Source of the DNA: an uncultured Pelagibacteraceae bacterium
GTDB lineage: Bacteria > Pseudomonadota > Alphaproteobacteria > Pelagibacterales > Pelagibacteraceae
Assembly: GCA_902610675.1 (NCBI GenBank)
Contig: CACLWP010000004.1
Span: forward strand, 1 to 64,000
Direction of reading: 5' to 3'
Length of the DNA: 64,000 nt
Shown here piece by piece: positions 46,837 through 55,822 of this stretch (position 1 is the first letter of the stretch; the number at the start of each line of letters is the position of its first letter). The notes beneath the pieces were generated by a model. It searched no databases. It was given only the letters and a program-made list of their open reading frames with translations, and was not told where the DNA came from. The translations under genes were made by a program, and so were the position numbers.

Positions 46837-47619
46837 TTAATTTATTTTGAATGAGTCACCAAAATAAGCATTTTGAGCATCGATATTTTTGATTAAATTA
46901 TTAGGTGTATCTTTTGCAATAACCCTCCCATTTGATAGAACAATCGCTAAATCTACACAAGACAATAAATCTCTAGCCTGATGGTCACATAAAATTATAG
47001 AAATATTATTATGAGTTTGTAAATCTACTATAATTTGTTGTAGATTTTTAATTGTCATAATATCTAATGCTGCAAATGGTTCATCTAATAATAATATGTT
47101 TGGATCACTCAATAATGCTAAAGAAATAACTAAGCGTTTTTTTTGTCCCCCAGATAAAAAATCAGCTTTAATATTTTGTAATGCATCAAGTTCAAACTTT
47201 GAAATTAATAAATTCACTTTTTCATCTCGTAATTTTTTATCTTCTACAACTATTTCACTGATTGCTTTTAAATTTTCTCTAAGAGTAAGATCATGAAAAT
47301 AACCACCATGTTGAGGCACATAACCTATTTTATATCTTTTGGTTCTGCTAAATATAGGCTCATTCATCACATCCTTACCTTCAATAAATATAGATCCATA
47401 ATTTGGTTTTAATAAACCAATTATCACATTGAAAATTGTAGATTTTCCAACTCCATTTGGCCCTAATAATCCAAGAATTTCACCCCGGTTCAAATTGAAA
47501 CTCAAATTTTCTAAAATTTTCCTTTTTCCAAAATGTAAAGATATTTTATCAAGTTTTAGAAGTTCTTTTTTTTTTTTAAAATTTTTAATTCTAAATTTTT
47601 TAATAACTGACATAATCAA
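46837..47619 (-). CDS. lptB: LPS export ABC transporter ATPase LptB
   Basis: ATPase of the LptBFG inner-membrane machine that pulls lipopolysaccharide toward the outer membrane. Walker A is GPNGVGKST, Q-loop YVPQHGGYF, signature LSGGQKKR, Walker B LLLDEPFAALD and switch His in CDHQ. It has 260 residues; ATG 47613 (MSVIKKF) is an alternative start two codons in. It overlaps lptC by 4 nt. lptA, which usually sits between them, is absent. Confidence 0.93.
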   Translation of the reverse strand: MIMSVIKKFRIKNFKKKKELLKLDKISLHFGKRKILENLSFNLNRGEILGLLGPNGVGKSTIFNVIIGLLKPNYGSIFIEGKDVMNEPIFSRTKRYKIGYVPQHGGYFHDLTLRENLKAISEIVVEDKKLRDEKVNLLISKFELDALQNIKADFLSGGQKKRLVISLALLSDPNILLLDEPFAALDIMTIKNLQQIIVDLQTHNNISIILCDHQARDLLSCVDLAIVLSNGRVIAKDTPNNLIKNIDAQNAYFGDSFKIN

Positions 47620-48215
47620 TATTTTCCAACAATTTCAATTTTGTCATTCAGTTTATCCATTGAAATCTTAATTTTTTTATTTTCAAAATTTAATTCAATT
47701 TTATCAGCTTTAATCCTAGCATTATTATTTTTATAATAAACATTCTCTTGTATTTCTATTAAATTTTTTGAAAAATCAAGACTGATATTATTTGCATCAA
47801 TTGATTGATTGCCATACTTAACATTTACGTTATCTTTAAACACTGTATTATTATTAATTTTGTTGTAATCAGCAGAATTTGATTTTATATAAATTATCTC
47901 ATCGTTTTGTTGAATAATTTTTGAAAAAACCTCAAAGAGCTTGACATGATCTTTTTTATTTTCCTGAACCTCAGCAGACTGAGCATTTATAATATATGTA
48001 TTTCCCAGTAAATCTTTTGAGACATATCTCAAATTCTCAATTATATTTGAAGTTTCATTATTTTCTTCAATAAAAGAATTTTCATTATATTTCTGAATTT
48101 CGCTTTGGCTTTGAGTAAGATTTTTATCAGCTTCAATATATTTTTTATAAAAAAATACACTTAAAATTATGAGTATAATAAATAATAAATATTGAATAGT
48201 ATTTTTTGATATCAT
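47616..48215 (-). CDS. lptC: LptC-like LPS export protein
   Basis: A 199-residue bitopic protein: N-terminal TM helix (about residues 8-24), coiled-coil-like linker, then a periplasmic domain of short beta repeats (YVSKDLLGNTYIINAQSAEV, and later FKDNVNVKYGNQSIDANNIS). This fits the LptC/OstA beta-jellyroll that bridges LptFG to LptA. The kdsD-lptC-lptB context supports the call. The later repeats resemble LptA/OstA too, so it might do both jobs; this is inference. Confidence 0.75.
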   Translation of the reverse strand: MISKNTIQYLLFIILIILSVFFYKKYIEADKNLTQSQSEIQKYNENSFIEENNETSNIIENLRYVSKDLLGNTYIINAQSAEVQENKKDHVKLFEVFSKIIQQNDEIIYIKSNSADYNKINNNTVFKDNVNVKYGNQSIDANNISLDFSKNLIEIQENVYYKNNNARIKADKIELNFENKKIKISMDKLNDKIEIVGKY

Positions 48216-48219
48216 TTAT

Positions 48220-49191
48220 TTAATATATTTGTTTGTTTAAAATATTATGAATATGTATAATACCAATAGTTACTGACTTTTTCTTTTGATTGTAAACACA
48301 CAAACTCGTAATTTTTTTTTCATTCATAATTGAAAGAGCTTTGGTTGCGAGTGTATCCTTTTCAATTTTTATTGGATTTTTTGTCATAATATCTTTTACT
48401 TTTAATAAACTCAAAAATATATTTTTAGAACTTAATCTTCTAATTTGGCCATCTGTAACAATTCCTGTTGTTATTTTTTTCTTATTTCTAGCAATTAAAG
48501 TTCCCAGTTTTTTTCCAGTCATAATTTTTAAAGCTTTGTTCATAGGTGTATTTTCATTGATAAAAGGTATTTTATTTTTTGTTAACATTAGATCCTCAAC
48601 AGTTTTTAATTTTTCACCAAGACTTCCTGAGGGATGAAATTTTTTAAAGTCTAAATTGTTAATTTTTTTCTTTTTTAAAGTTGAAATTGCTAAAGCATCT
48701 CCAATACTTAGTTGATTTATGGTACTTGAAGTGGGTATTAAATCTAGTCCTGCTTCTTTTACCTCTGGCGTTATCAAGCCAATATCGCTATTTTTATAAA
48801 GTTCGGAATTAATTTTGGAGGTGATACCAATTAATAAAATTTTATTTCTATTCGCATAATTAATAATATTCTTTAGCTCCATAGAGTTTCCTGAATAACT
48901 TATTAAAATCAAAACGTCTTTTCTTGTAATACTACCCATATCTCCATGTGAGCAATCGTTTGCGGACAGTGAAAAAGAGGGAGTGCCAATCGATGATAAA
49001 GTCGCTGATATTTTATTTGCTATTATTCCACTTTTGCCAACTCCACATAGTATCACTTTTGATTGACAATTCACTATAGCATCAACAGCTCTACTAAAAT
49101 TTTGATTTAAAGATTTTTTTAATTTTTGAAGCGCTTTGATTTCTAAATTAATTACATTTTTTGCAATATTTTTTAAATCAATTCTTTTCAC
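48220..49191 (-). CDS. kdsD: Arabinose-5-phosphate isomerase
   Basis: Makes arabinose-5-phosphate for KDO synthesis. A SIS domain (GVGKSGIIANKISATLSSIG, then SYSGNSMELKNII and PTSSTINQLSIGDALA) is followed by two CBS domains (TPMNKALKIMTGKKLG, KDTLATKALSIMNEKKITSL). It has 323 residues. It overlaps rnd by 1 nt; lptC follows after 4 nt. The link with kdsB at 54210 fits a KDO-containing LPS. Confidence 0.93.
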   Translation of the reverse strand: MKRIDLKNIAKNVINLEIKALQKLKKSLNQNFSRAVDAIVNCQSKVILCGVGKSGIIANKISATLSSIGTPSFSLSANDCSHGDMGSITRKDVLILISYSGNSMELKNIINYANRNKILLIGITSKINSELYKNSDIGLITPEVKEAGLDLIPTSSTINQLSIGDALAISTLKKKKINNLDFKKFHPSGSLGEKLKTVEDLMLTKNKIPFINENTPMNKALKIMTGKKLGTLIARNKKKITTGIVTDGQIRRLSSKNIFLSLLKVKDIMTKNPIKIEKDTLATKALSIMNEKKITSLCVYNQKKKSVTIGIIHIHNILNKQIY

Positions 49192-49796
49192 TAATGAGCC
49201 CAGATATCATCTTTAAAAAAAGCAAGATCTAATTCAACTCTTGTTTTTAAAAATTTTAAACATTGTTTATACAAATCTATTCTTTTTTCTCTAATAAGTA
49301 TCTTATTTAATTCATCATGAATTTTGTGTAAATATATAACATCATTTGCACAATATTTTAGTTGTGCTTGTGTAAGTTCCCCCCCAAAATCCGAACTTTG
49401 AAATTGTTTACTTATATCAACATTAATAAACTCTTTGATTAAGGTTTTTAAAGAATGATTATCCGAATAAGATCTTGAGAGTTTTGAAGCAATTTTTGTA
49501 TCCAAAATATTATTTGTGTCAGTTTTTAAATAGTATTTTATGAAAGCTAAATCTGCTCTCCCATAATGAAAAATTTTGGCAATTTTGTCGTTATTTAATA
49601 TTTTTACTAAATTAGGGGCTTTATAATCATTTCTATTAAGTTGAATTATATGGGCATCAGAGTTTCCAGTAGATATTTGGATTAAACATAATGGATCACG
49701 TCTTATATTTAAACCCATGAATTCGCCATCTACAGCTATTAAATTGCCTAAATCTATATCATCTGGTAAATCACTTTTGTGAAGTTTGATATTCAT
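49191..49796 (-). CDS. rnd: Ribonuclease D-like 3'-5' exonuclease
   Basis: DEDDy exonuclease domain only, 201 residues, without the HRDC domains of E. coli RNase D, which is the usual short alphaproteobacterial form. Exo I is VDGEF, exo II HYGRADLAFIKYY, exo III CANDVIYLHKI (Tyr and Asp). It trims RNA 3' ends, including tRNA precursors. It is divergent from the NDUFA9-like gene across 23 bp. Confidence 0.9.
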   Translation of the reverse strand: MNIKLHKSDLPDDIDLGNLIAVDGEFMGLNIRRDPLCLIQISTGNSDAHIIQLNRNDYKAPNLVKILNNDKIAKIFHYGRADLAFIKYYLKTDTNNILDTKIASKLSRSYSDNHSLKTLIKEFINVDISKQFQSSDFGGELTQAQLKYCANDVIYLHKIHDELNKILIREKRIDLYKQCLKFLKTRVELDLAFFKDDIWAH

Positions 49797-49819
49797 AAAT
49801 TTTTATTAAATGTTTATAT

Positions 49820-50779
49820 ATGAAAGCAAAAAATTGTCTAATTTTTGGTGGAAGTGGCCAAATTGGAAGTTTCTTAATTAGAAAACTTACAAAAAATAAC
49901 CTTAAAGTTACTGTTGTAACTAGAAATGCTCATCAAAGAGGTTTAAAAATAAAAACCCAAGGTAATGCTGGATACATAGACGTAAAAGAGGCAAATATTT
50001 ATGAAGAAAAAAAAATTGAAACATTATTTAAAGATGCTGATTTTTGCATTAATTTAATTGGAATTTTATACGAAAAAAAAAGGGGAAACACATTTAAAAA
50101 TATTCACACAGTTTTTCCAACTATTTTAGCAAAACTGTGTAAGAAATATAATCTTAAAAATTTTATACACGTTTCGGCACTTGGAATAAATGAAGCGATA
50201 GACTCGAAATATGCAATTTCAAAACTCCAAGGAGAAAATAATATTTTGGATAATTTCCCTAAAACTACAATATTGAGACCTTCTATTGTTTATTCAAACT
50301 CTGATAACTTCAGTACACAATTTATGACATTATTAAATAGATTACCAATTTTTCCACTTTATTACTCTGGAAAAACAAAATTTATGCCAATACATTGTAT
50401 TGATTTAACAGAAATTATTTATTATGTTCTAACAAATAAAGTTGAAACACAAATAATAGAATGTATAGGACCAGAAGTTTTGACTTTTAAAGAAATCTTG
50501 CAAATTCTTTTAAATTTAATCAATAAAAAAAGATTTTTGTTGCCTTTCCCAACCCCTATTGCAAAATTAACTGCAAAATTTTTGCAGCTAATGCCAAATC
50601 CTTTACTTACAGAAGATCAACTTAGACTGTTAAAATACGATAATGTTTCATCTGGCAAATATAAAACCAATTTTCAAATTGGAGTTCCCAGCAAATTATT
50701 ATTTAAAGATGAAGTTAAAAAATATTCTTTTATGTGGAGAGATGGTGGCCAATTTTCAACAGATAAATATAAAACTTAG
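49820..50779 (+). CDS. NDUFA9-like NAD(P)-binding protein (atypical SDR)
   Basis: Rossmann protein of the atypical/extended SDR type related to the complex I 39-kDa subunit NDUFA9. It has the nucleotide-binding GGSGQIGSFLI near the start (about residues 10-20), FCINLIGILYE, HVSALGINEAIDSKYAISKLQGE (Tyr-x3-Lys, given in outline) and LRPSIVYSNSDNF. It has 319 residues. In Alphaproteobacteria such proteins probably aid complex I assembly or quinone metabolism. It is divergent from rnd with a 23-bp gap, so its leader must be very short. Confidence 0.85.
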   Translation: MKAKNCLIFGGSGQIGSFLIRKLTKNNLKVTVVTRNAHQRGLKIKTQGNAGYIDVKEANIYEEKKIETLFKDADFCINLIGILYEKKRGNTFKNIHTVFPTILAKLCKKYNLKNFIHVSALGINEAIDSKYAISKLQGENNILDNFPKTTILRPSIVYSNSDNFSTQFMTLLNRLPIFPLYYSGKTKFMPIHCIDLTEIIYYVLTNKVETQIIECIGPEVLTFKEILQILLNLINKKRFLLPFPTPIAKLTAKFLQLMPNPLLTEDQLRLLKYDNVSSGKYKTNFQIGVPSKLLFKDEVKKYSFMWRDGGQFSTDKYKT

Positions 50780-50808
50780 GATCCTACAAAATAAAATCAA
50801 AAATTTTG

Positions 50809-51303
50809 CTATCCCGTTTGCACTTTTTTATTAATATAATTTTGAACAACATCTTTTTCGTTTGAATCCTCTTTTTTACCTTTAGGTTGGTAAGCATACA
50901 ACAAATGAAGCTTACAGTAAGAAAAGTCTTTTAATGATGATCTTCCACAAAAATAAAAAGTTTTTTCATCAGGGTGACCAATTGGCCACTTACAAGAATT
51001 ATCATCTAATTCCTCGAGTTGTTTAGGATTTTCTGGTTCAAAATCTTTTTCAATTATCAAAGATTTAAATTTACTTCTTTTGCCTCTCACTTGCTCATTC
51101 TTAAGATCCTCATTATTGGATCTTAAGTTTTGATTTGAAGATTTTGCTCTAGTTTTTATTTTTGCAGAGAGATTTAATCTATGGGCTTTACCAATGACAG
51201 CGTTACGGCTAATTCCTCCAATTATCTCTGCAATCTGACTAGCTGTATTTCCTTTGCCCCATAATTCTTTCAGTTTTGCAACTTTTTCATCATTCCAACT
51301 CAT
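50809..51303 (-). CDS. gcrA: GcrA cell-cycle regulator
   Basis: Alphaproteobacterial transcription regulator that works with sigma-70 at promoters carrying methylated GANTC sites in Caulobacter. The N-terminal DNA-binding helix-turn-helix WNDEKVAKLKELWGKGNTAS continues IAEIIGGISRNAVIGKAHRL. The C-terminal Cys-containing sigma-binding part (CKWPIGHP, FYFCGRSSL, YCKLH) is complete. It has 164 residues. I see no GANTC in the 168-bp upstream gap. Confidence 0.93.
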   Translation of the reverse strand: MSWNDEKVAKLKELWGKGNTASQIAEIIGGISRNAVIGKAHRLNLSAKIKTRAKSSNQNLRSNNEDLKNEQVRGKRSKFKSLIIEKDFEPENPKQLEELDDNSCKWPIGHPDEKTFYFCGRSSLKDFSYCKLHLLYAYQPKGKKEDSNEKDVVQNYINKKVQTG

Positions 51304-51455
51304 GAAATAACCATATAATGTGTTATAATATATAAAATATACAATATAGTGTTATTTTTTGTTTAATAACAAGAAATTAATTTAAGTTATTCACAAAAAA
51401 TTTAATAAAAATTTTCAATCGATACTTGTATCAACACATTCTTAGAATAGAACTG

Positions 51456-51461
51456 TATAAT
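51456..51461 (+). promoter_or_regulatory. Predicted -10 element upstream of argD
   Basis: TATAAT lies 11-16 nt before the argD ATG at 51472, so the transcript would start only a few bases before the start codon. No good -35 is seen at 16-18 nt. The rest of the 168-bp gcrA-argD gap is AT-rich and shows nothing else clear. Confidence 0.4.
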
Positions 51462-51471
51462 AAAATTTTTT

Positions 51472-52638
51472 ATGAGCTATTTAGCAAAAAATTATAACAG
51501 AAAAAAAATTTCTTTTAAGTATGGGAAAGGAAGTTACCTTTATTCCTCCGACAATAAAAGATATTTGGATTTTGTTCAAGGAATAGCTGTTAACTCTTTG
51601 GGTCATGCACATCCAAAATTAGTTAAAACAATAAACATTCAGTCAAAAAAACTTTGGCATGTTTCAAATGCTTTTATGATCCCAGAAGGTGAGAAATTGG
51701 CAAAAAAATTGTGCCAAAAAACATTTGCTAATTATGTAATATTTCAAAATAGTGGTACAGAGGCGACAGAGGCTGCAATAAAAGTAGCTAGACGATATTT
51801 TTATTCTGTCGGTAAACCCAAAAAAAATAGAATATTGTGTATTAAAAATTCCTTTCATGGCAGAACATTAGCTGCAATAAATGCAAGTGGATCAAAAAAA
51901 ATGATGGAAGGTTTTGGCCCTAAAATATCAGGTTTTGATCACTTTGTTTTTGGTGATCATAAGTCTCTCAAAAAAAATATTACTAAAAATACTGCTGCAA
52001 TAATGGTTGAAACGATAATGGGTGAGGGTGGAATAAAAATAATTCCAGATTGGTGTTTAAGAGGCTTAAGAAAACTGTGCAACAAAAAAAAAATTTTATT
52101 AATCCTAGACGAAGTTCAATGTGGAATTTCAAGAACTGGTGATTTTTTTGCTTTTGAAAAGTCTAAAGTAAAACCAGATATAGTTCCAATTGCAAAAGGA
52201 ATAGGAGGAGGATTTCCTTTAGGAGCAGTTTTAATGAATAAAAAGGTTGCCAAAGGCATGATCCCAGGGACCCATGGCTCTACTTTTGGGGGAAATCCTT
52301 TAGCTATGGCGGTGGGGAATACAGTAATGGATATAGTCACAAATAAAAAGTTTTTGAATAATATAAATGATTTATCAAAATATTTTTTCACAGAACTAAT
52401 TATTATTAAAGATAAATATCCTGAACTTATAAAGGATATAAGAGGCAGAGGTTTCCTAATTGGAATTCAACTTTATAAACACCAAAATATCTTCATAAAG
52501 GAATTAATGAATAAGAAGCTGCTAACAATACGAGCATCAGAAAATGTTATTCGAATTTTACCTCCATTAAATGTTAAAAGAAGTGAATTAAGTCAAGCGT
52601 TAAAGATAATTGACAGTGTTTGTAAAAAGTTAAACTAA
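51472..52638 (+). CDS. argD: Acetylornithine aminotransferase
   Basis: PLP transaminase that makes N-acetylornithine, often also serving as succinyldiaminopimelate transaminase, which would fit the dapD/dapE genes here. FQNSGTEATEAAIKVARR, SFHGRTLAA, ILDEVQCGISRTG and the PLP-lysine segment IAKGIGGGFPLGA are intact. It has 388 residues. argF starts 1 nt after its stop. Confidence 0.95.
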   Translation: MSYLAKNYNRKKISFKYGKGSYLYSSDNKRYLDFVQGIAVNSLGHAHPKLVKTINIQSKKLWHVSNAFMIPEGEKLAKKLCQKTFANYVIFQNSGTEATEAAIKVARRYFYSVGKPKKNRILCIKNSFHGRTLAAINASGSKKMMEGFGPKISGFDHFVFGDHKSLKKNITKNTAAIMVETIMGEGGIKIIPDWCLRGLRKLCNKKKILLILDEVQCGISRTGDFFAFEKSKVKPDIVPIAKGIGGGFPLGAVLMNKKVAKGMIPGTHGSTFGGNPLAMAVGNTVMDIVTNKKFLNNINDLSKYFFTELIIIKDKYPELIKDIRGRGFLIGIQLYKHQNIFIKELMNKKLLTIRASENVIRILPPLNVKRSELSQALKIIDSVCKKLN

Positions 52639-52639
52639 A

Positions 52640-53569
52640 ATGAATCATTTTATAAATATAAAAGATATCCCCACAAAGGATTTAAAAAAAATTCTTATTG
52701 ATGCTAAGAAACGAAAAAAATTGAGAAAAAAACTTAATAAACTTGAAGTTGATAAAGGTGCACCTTTAAAAGGAAAACTATTAATACAAATGTTTGAAAA
52801 ATCTAGTCTTAGAACAAGATTAAGTTTCTATTTAGCAATTAAACAACTCGGTGGTAGCACATTAACATTGAGACCTGATGAACTTCATTTATCAAAAGGA
52901 GCAGAGAGTATTCAGGATACAGCTAAAATTTTATCAAATTTTGGAAATGCATTTATGTTAAGAACGGACAGTGATGCAAAATTAGAGGAATTCAAAAAAT
53001 ATCTATCCATTCCAATAATTAATGGATTAAGTCCAAGTTCTCATGCTACCCAAATTTTATCAGATGTTTTTACGATAGAAGAAATAAAAAAAAAACCAAT
53101 ATCGAAACTTAACATAGCTTGGATAGGAGACTCTAACAATGTTCTTAATTCTTTGATAGCTGCATCGGTAAAATTCTCATTTAAACTAAATATTGGATGT
53201 CCAAAAAGTTATCAGCCAAAAAAAGACGTTTTGAAATATATCAAAATTAATAAAAATAAAATTAATATTTTTGAAAGTGCAAAACAAGCTGTAGAAAAAG
53301 TTGATGTGATTTTTTCAGATAAAGTTATATCAATGAACGATCAAGTTAACAAAAAAAAAAAATTAAGTTATTTCAAAAAATTTAAAATTGATAAAAAATT
53401 AATGGCTTACGCAAAAAACGATTGTATTTTTTTACACTGTTTGCCAAGAGGTAAAGAGGTTGATGAAGATGTATTTTTAAGTAAACAATCTAAAGTATGG
53501 CATCAAGCATTAAATAGAGTTCATGTTCAAAAATCTATCTTACTTTATTGTTTTGGAAAGTTAAGGTAA
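52640..53569 (+). CDS. argF: Ornithine carbamoyltransferase, altered motifs
   Basis: Makes citrulline from ornithine and carbamoyl phosphate. The first phosphate site FEKSSLRTR fits S-x-R-T-R, DSNNVLNSL is typical, and HCLP (266-269) is present but followed by a two-residue-shorter loop. Two signatures depart: HPCQ is HATQ (135-138), and the ornithine motif D-x3-SMG is DKVISMN (SMN at 231-233). It has 309 residues. It lies 1 nt after argD and overlaps the convergent cytochrome gene by 9 nt. Confidence 0.9.
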   Translation: MNHFINIKDIPTKDLKKILIDAKKRKKLRKKLNKLEVDKGAPLKGKLLIQMFEKSSLRTRLSFYLAIKQLGGSTLTLRPDELHLSKGAESIQDTAKILSNFGNAFMLRTDSDAKLEEFKKYLSIPIINGLSPSSHATQILSDVFTIEEIKKKPISKLNIAWIGDSNNVLNSLIAASVKFSFKLNIGCPKSYQPKKDVLKYIKINKNKINIFESAKQAVEKVDVIFSDKVISMNDQVNKKKKLSYFKKFKIDKKLMAYAKNDCIFLHCLPRGKEVDEDVFLSKQSKVWHQALNRVHVQKSILLYCFGKLR

Positions 53570-54103
53570 TGGCATTGGACTGTCAGAATTCTGATTCAGG
53601 TATAAAATAACCGAAGCTCTATCTTTCTCTTTTCTTAAACCTGCAAAAGCCATCTTAGTTCCTTTAATCCATTTAGCTGGTTTTAGAAGGTACCCATTAA
53701 GCTCTTCAAATGTCCATGCTTTTCCGTAGGAGCTTAGAGCTTTAGAATATTTATAATCATCTACTGCACCCACGTTTCTACCAACAACATTATATAATGC
53801 CGGACCAATATTATTTTTTCCATCTTTAACTATAGAATGACATGCAGCACATTTTTTAAAAACTTTTTCTCCTCTAGCAATATCTCCCATAGCAATTAAT
53901 GTGGCTATGTCAATTTTATCTTCAGCAGGTTGTGAGCTTGTTTGTGAACTCACAACAGTAGACTGCTCTACCTCTACTGAGTAACCAGGTGTTTCAGGCT
54001 TTTCAACATGAAAAATCACATTTGAAAGCTTTCCAATACCTATCACTAAAAGTGCAACCATTAACACTGCAGCTATTATTTTATTTAGCTCGAAAGAATC
54101 CAT
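53561..54103 (-). CDS. Membrane-anchored class I cytochrome c
   Basis: One N-terminal TM anchor (IIAAVLMVALLVIGIGKL), a Ser/Gln/Glu-rich linker, then a c-type heme domain with CAACH at about residues 85-89 and Met ligand in KGTKMAF. It is related to CycM/cyt c552 of Alphaproteobacteria, which shuttles electrons from the bc1 complex to terminal oxidase. It has 180 residues. It is divergent from kdsB across 106 bp, a common arrangement. Confidence 0.92.
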   Translation of the reverse strand: MDSFELNKIIAAVLMVALLVIGIGKLSNVIFHVEKPETPGYSVEVEQSTVVSSQTSSQPAEDKIDIATLIAMGDIARGEKVFKKCAACHSIVKDGKNNIGPALYNVVGRNVGAVDDYKYSKALSSYGKAWTFEELNGYLLKPAKWIKGTKMAFAGLRKEKDRASVILYLNQNSDSPMPLP

Positions 54104-54209
54104 TTCTTAAAATTATTTTGAACATATAGCACTATAAATATAAAATTGCTTATATTTTTAATGTACATTTTTGCCTCTATTTATATTGTAATGAAAAATT
54201 AAAAGAAAA

Positions 54210-54944
54210 ATGAAGACATTAGTTATAATTCCCTCCAGGTTATCAGCATCAAGACTACCAGGCAAACCCTTACTGAAAATTAATGGATTATCCATCATTT
54301 CTCATGTTTATAAAAAAGCTCAAGAAGCAAATATTGGAGAGGTATTTGTTGCTGCAGAAGATCCAGAAATTATTGAAGATGTGGAAAAAAATGGTGGAGA
54401 AGCAATTTTGACAAACAATAATCACAAAACAGGAACAGATAGAATTTACGAAGCTTTTGTAAAGCTAGGTAGAACAGATATAGATTTAATCATGAACCTA
54501 CAAGGAGATGAACCACTAATGAATATTGAGGATATTCAAAACTTAAATAAGCACATGATCCGGACTAAGCGTGATTTAGGAACTTTAGCAGCAAAAATTA
54601 GCAATAAAAAGGTTTTTGAAAATCATGATATAGTCAAGGTAATTACAGAAGAAAGTTTAGATTACATAAAATTTCCTCGAGCAATAAATTTTATGAGAAA
54701 ATTAGATAAAGAAAATAATCAGACTTATCATCATTTAGGAATTTATTGCTATAATGTAGAAATATTAAAAAGATTTATTTCTTTCAAACAATCTCAAAAT
54801 GAAATTGAAAATAGATTGGAACAGTTAAGAGCATTAGATAATAACATTAATGTCAATGTAGCTCTTGCTAAATCATCACCGATTGGAGTAGATACCAAGG
54901 AAGATTTTATGGCTATAAAAAAAATAATGGAATATAAGTCATAA
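54210..54944 (+). CDS. kdsB: 3-deoxy-manno-octulosonate cytidylyltransferase
   Basis: Activates KDO as CMP-KDO for LPS core synthesis. IPSRLSASRLPGKPLLKING is the CTP-binding start, then FVAAEDPEI, TGTDRIYEA and NLQGDEPLM. It has 244 residues. It overlaps pheA by 1 nt. Together with kdsD and lptB/lptC it shows that this cell makes and exports a KDO-containing LPS. Confidence 0.95.
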   Translation: MKTLVIIPSRLSASRLPGKPLLKINGLSIISHVYKKAQEANIGEVFVAAEDPEIIEDVEKNGGEAILTNNNHKTGTDRIYEAFVKLGRTDIDLIMNLQGDEPLMNIEDIQNLNKHMIRTKRDLGTLAAKISNKKVFENHDIVKVITEESLDYIKFPRAINFMRKLDKENNQTYHHLGIYCYNVEILKRFISFKQSQNEIENRLEQLRALDNNINVNVALAKSSPIGVDTKEDFMAIKKIMEYKS

Positions 54945-55780
54945 TGAGTAAAATTTATTTTCAAGGAACTTTCGGAGCTTATTCGCACTTGGCTGCCTTA
55001 TCTATAGACGCTAAAGCTGAGGTCGTGCCTTGCAAAACTTTTGATGATTGCTTTTCTAAAGCATCAAAAGATGCAAATTCCAAAATTATAATTCCAGAAT
55101 CTAATAGAATTACTGGTAATATAGGAATTGAATATTTGATTTTTGAGCACAGATTAAATATTTACGCTGAGTATTTTCAAAAAGTACAACATAATTTATT
55201 GGGTTTACCTGGAATAAAAGTTTCAGAAATTAAAGATGTTTATTCACATGCCCAAGCACTATCGCAATGTTCAAAGTTTATAAAATCAAATAATCTTATT
55301 GAACATGTAAGAGCTGACACAGCTGGATCTGCAGAGATGGTTTCAAAAAATAAAGACAAAACCAAAGCTGCAATAGCATCATCATTAAGTGCTAAAACGT
55401 ATAATTTAGAAATTATAAAAAATAATATAGAAAATGAAAAAGGAAACTTAACAAGATTTCTTGTTATGGGTAAAAATATATCACAACCGGAATTTAGTGG
55501 AAAAAAATATATTACTTCTTTTTTATTTAAATTAAAAAGTAAACCCGCAGCTTTATATCAATCTTTAGGAGGGTTTGCTATCAATGGAGTAAATCTAACA
55601 AAGTTACAAAGTTATCCTGAAAAAAATTCTTTCGACTCTTTTTTCTTTTTATGTGATTTAGACGGACATATTGAAGAACCAAGAGTACAAAAATCACTTG
55701 AGGACTTAGGATTACATTGTCAAGATTTTCACGTCCTAGGTGTTTTTGAAGCCGACAAACAACGAGAAATAAATAAATAA
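54944..55780 (+). CDS. pheA: Prephenate dehydratase
   Basis: Makes phenylpyruvate from prephenate for phenylalanine. QGTFGAYSHLAAL opens the protein, the TRF catalytic motif is in GNLTRFLVMG, and a C-terminal ACT domain (PAALYQSLGGFAINGVNLTK) senses phenylalanine. The usual PIENS segment reads PESNR (51-55). It has 278 residues and no fused chorismate mutase. It follows kdsB with a 1-nt overlap; the SRP RNA gene follows. Confidence 0.93.
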   Translation: MSKIYFQGTFGAYSHLAALSIDAKAEVVPCKTFDDCFSKASKDANSKIIIPESNRITGNIGIEYLIFEHRLNIYAEYFQKVQHNLLGLPGIKVSEIKDVYSHAQALSQCSKFIKSNNLIEHVRADTAGSAEMVSKNKDKTKAAIASSLSAKTYNLEIIKNNIENEKGNLTRFLVMGKNISQPEFSGKKYITSFLFKLKSKPAALYQSLGGFAINGVNLTKLQSYPEKNSFDSFFFLCDLDGHIEEPRVQKSLEDLGLHCQDFHVLGVFEADKQREINK

Positions 55781-55786
55781 CTTTTC

Positions 55787-55816
55787 TTGTAGATAAGAAA
55801 TTATTACTGTTATAAT
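55787..55816 (+). promoter_or_regulatory. Predicted promoter of the SRP RNA gene
   Basis: -35 TTGTAG (55787-55792), 18-nt spacer, perfect -10 TATAAT (55811-55816). The predicted start falls at the first G of the RNA (55823), six bases after the -10. Confidence 0.65.
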
Positions 55817-55822
55817 AGTTTT

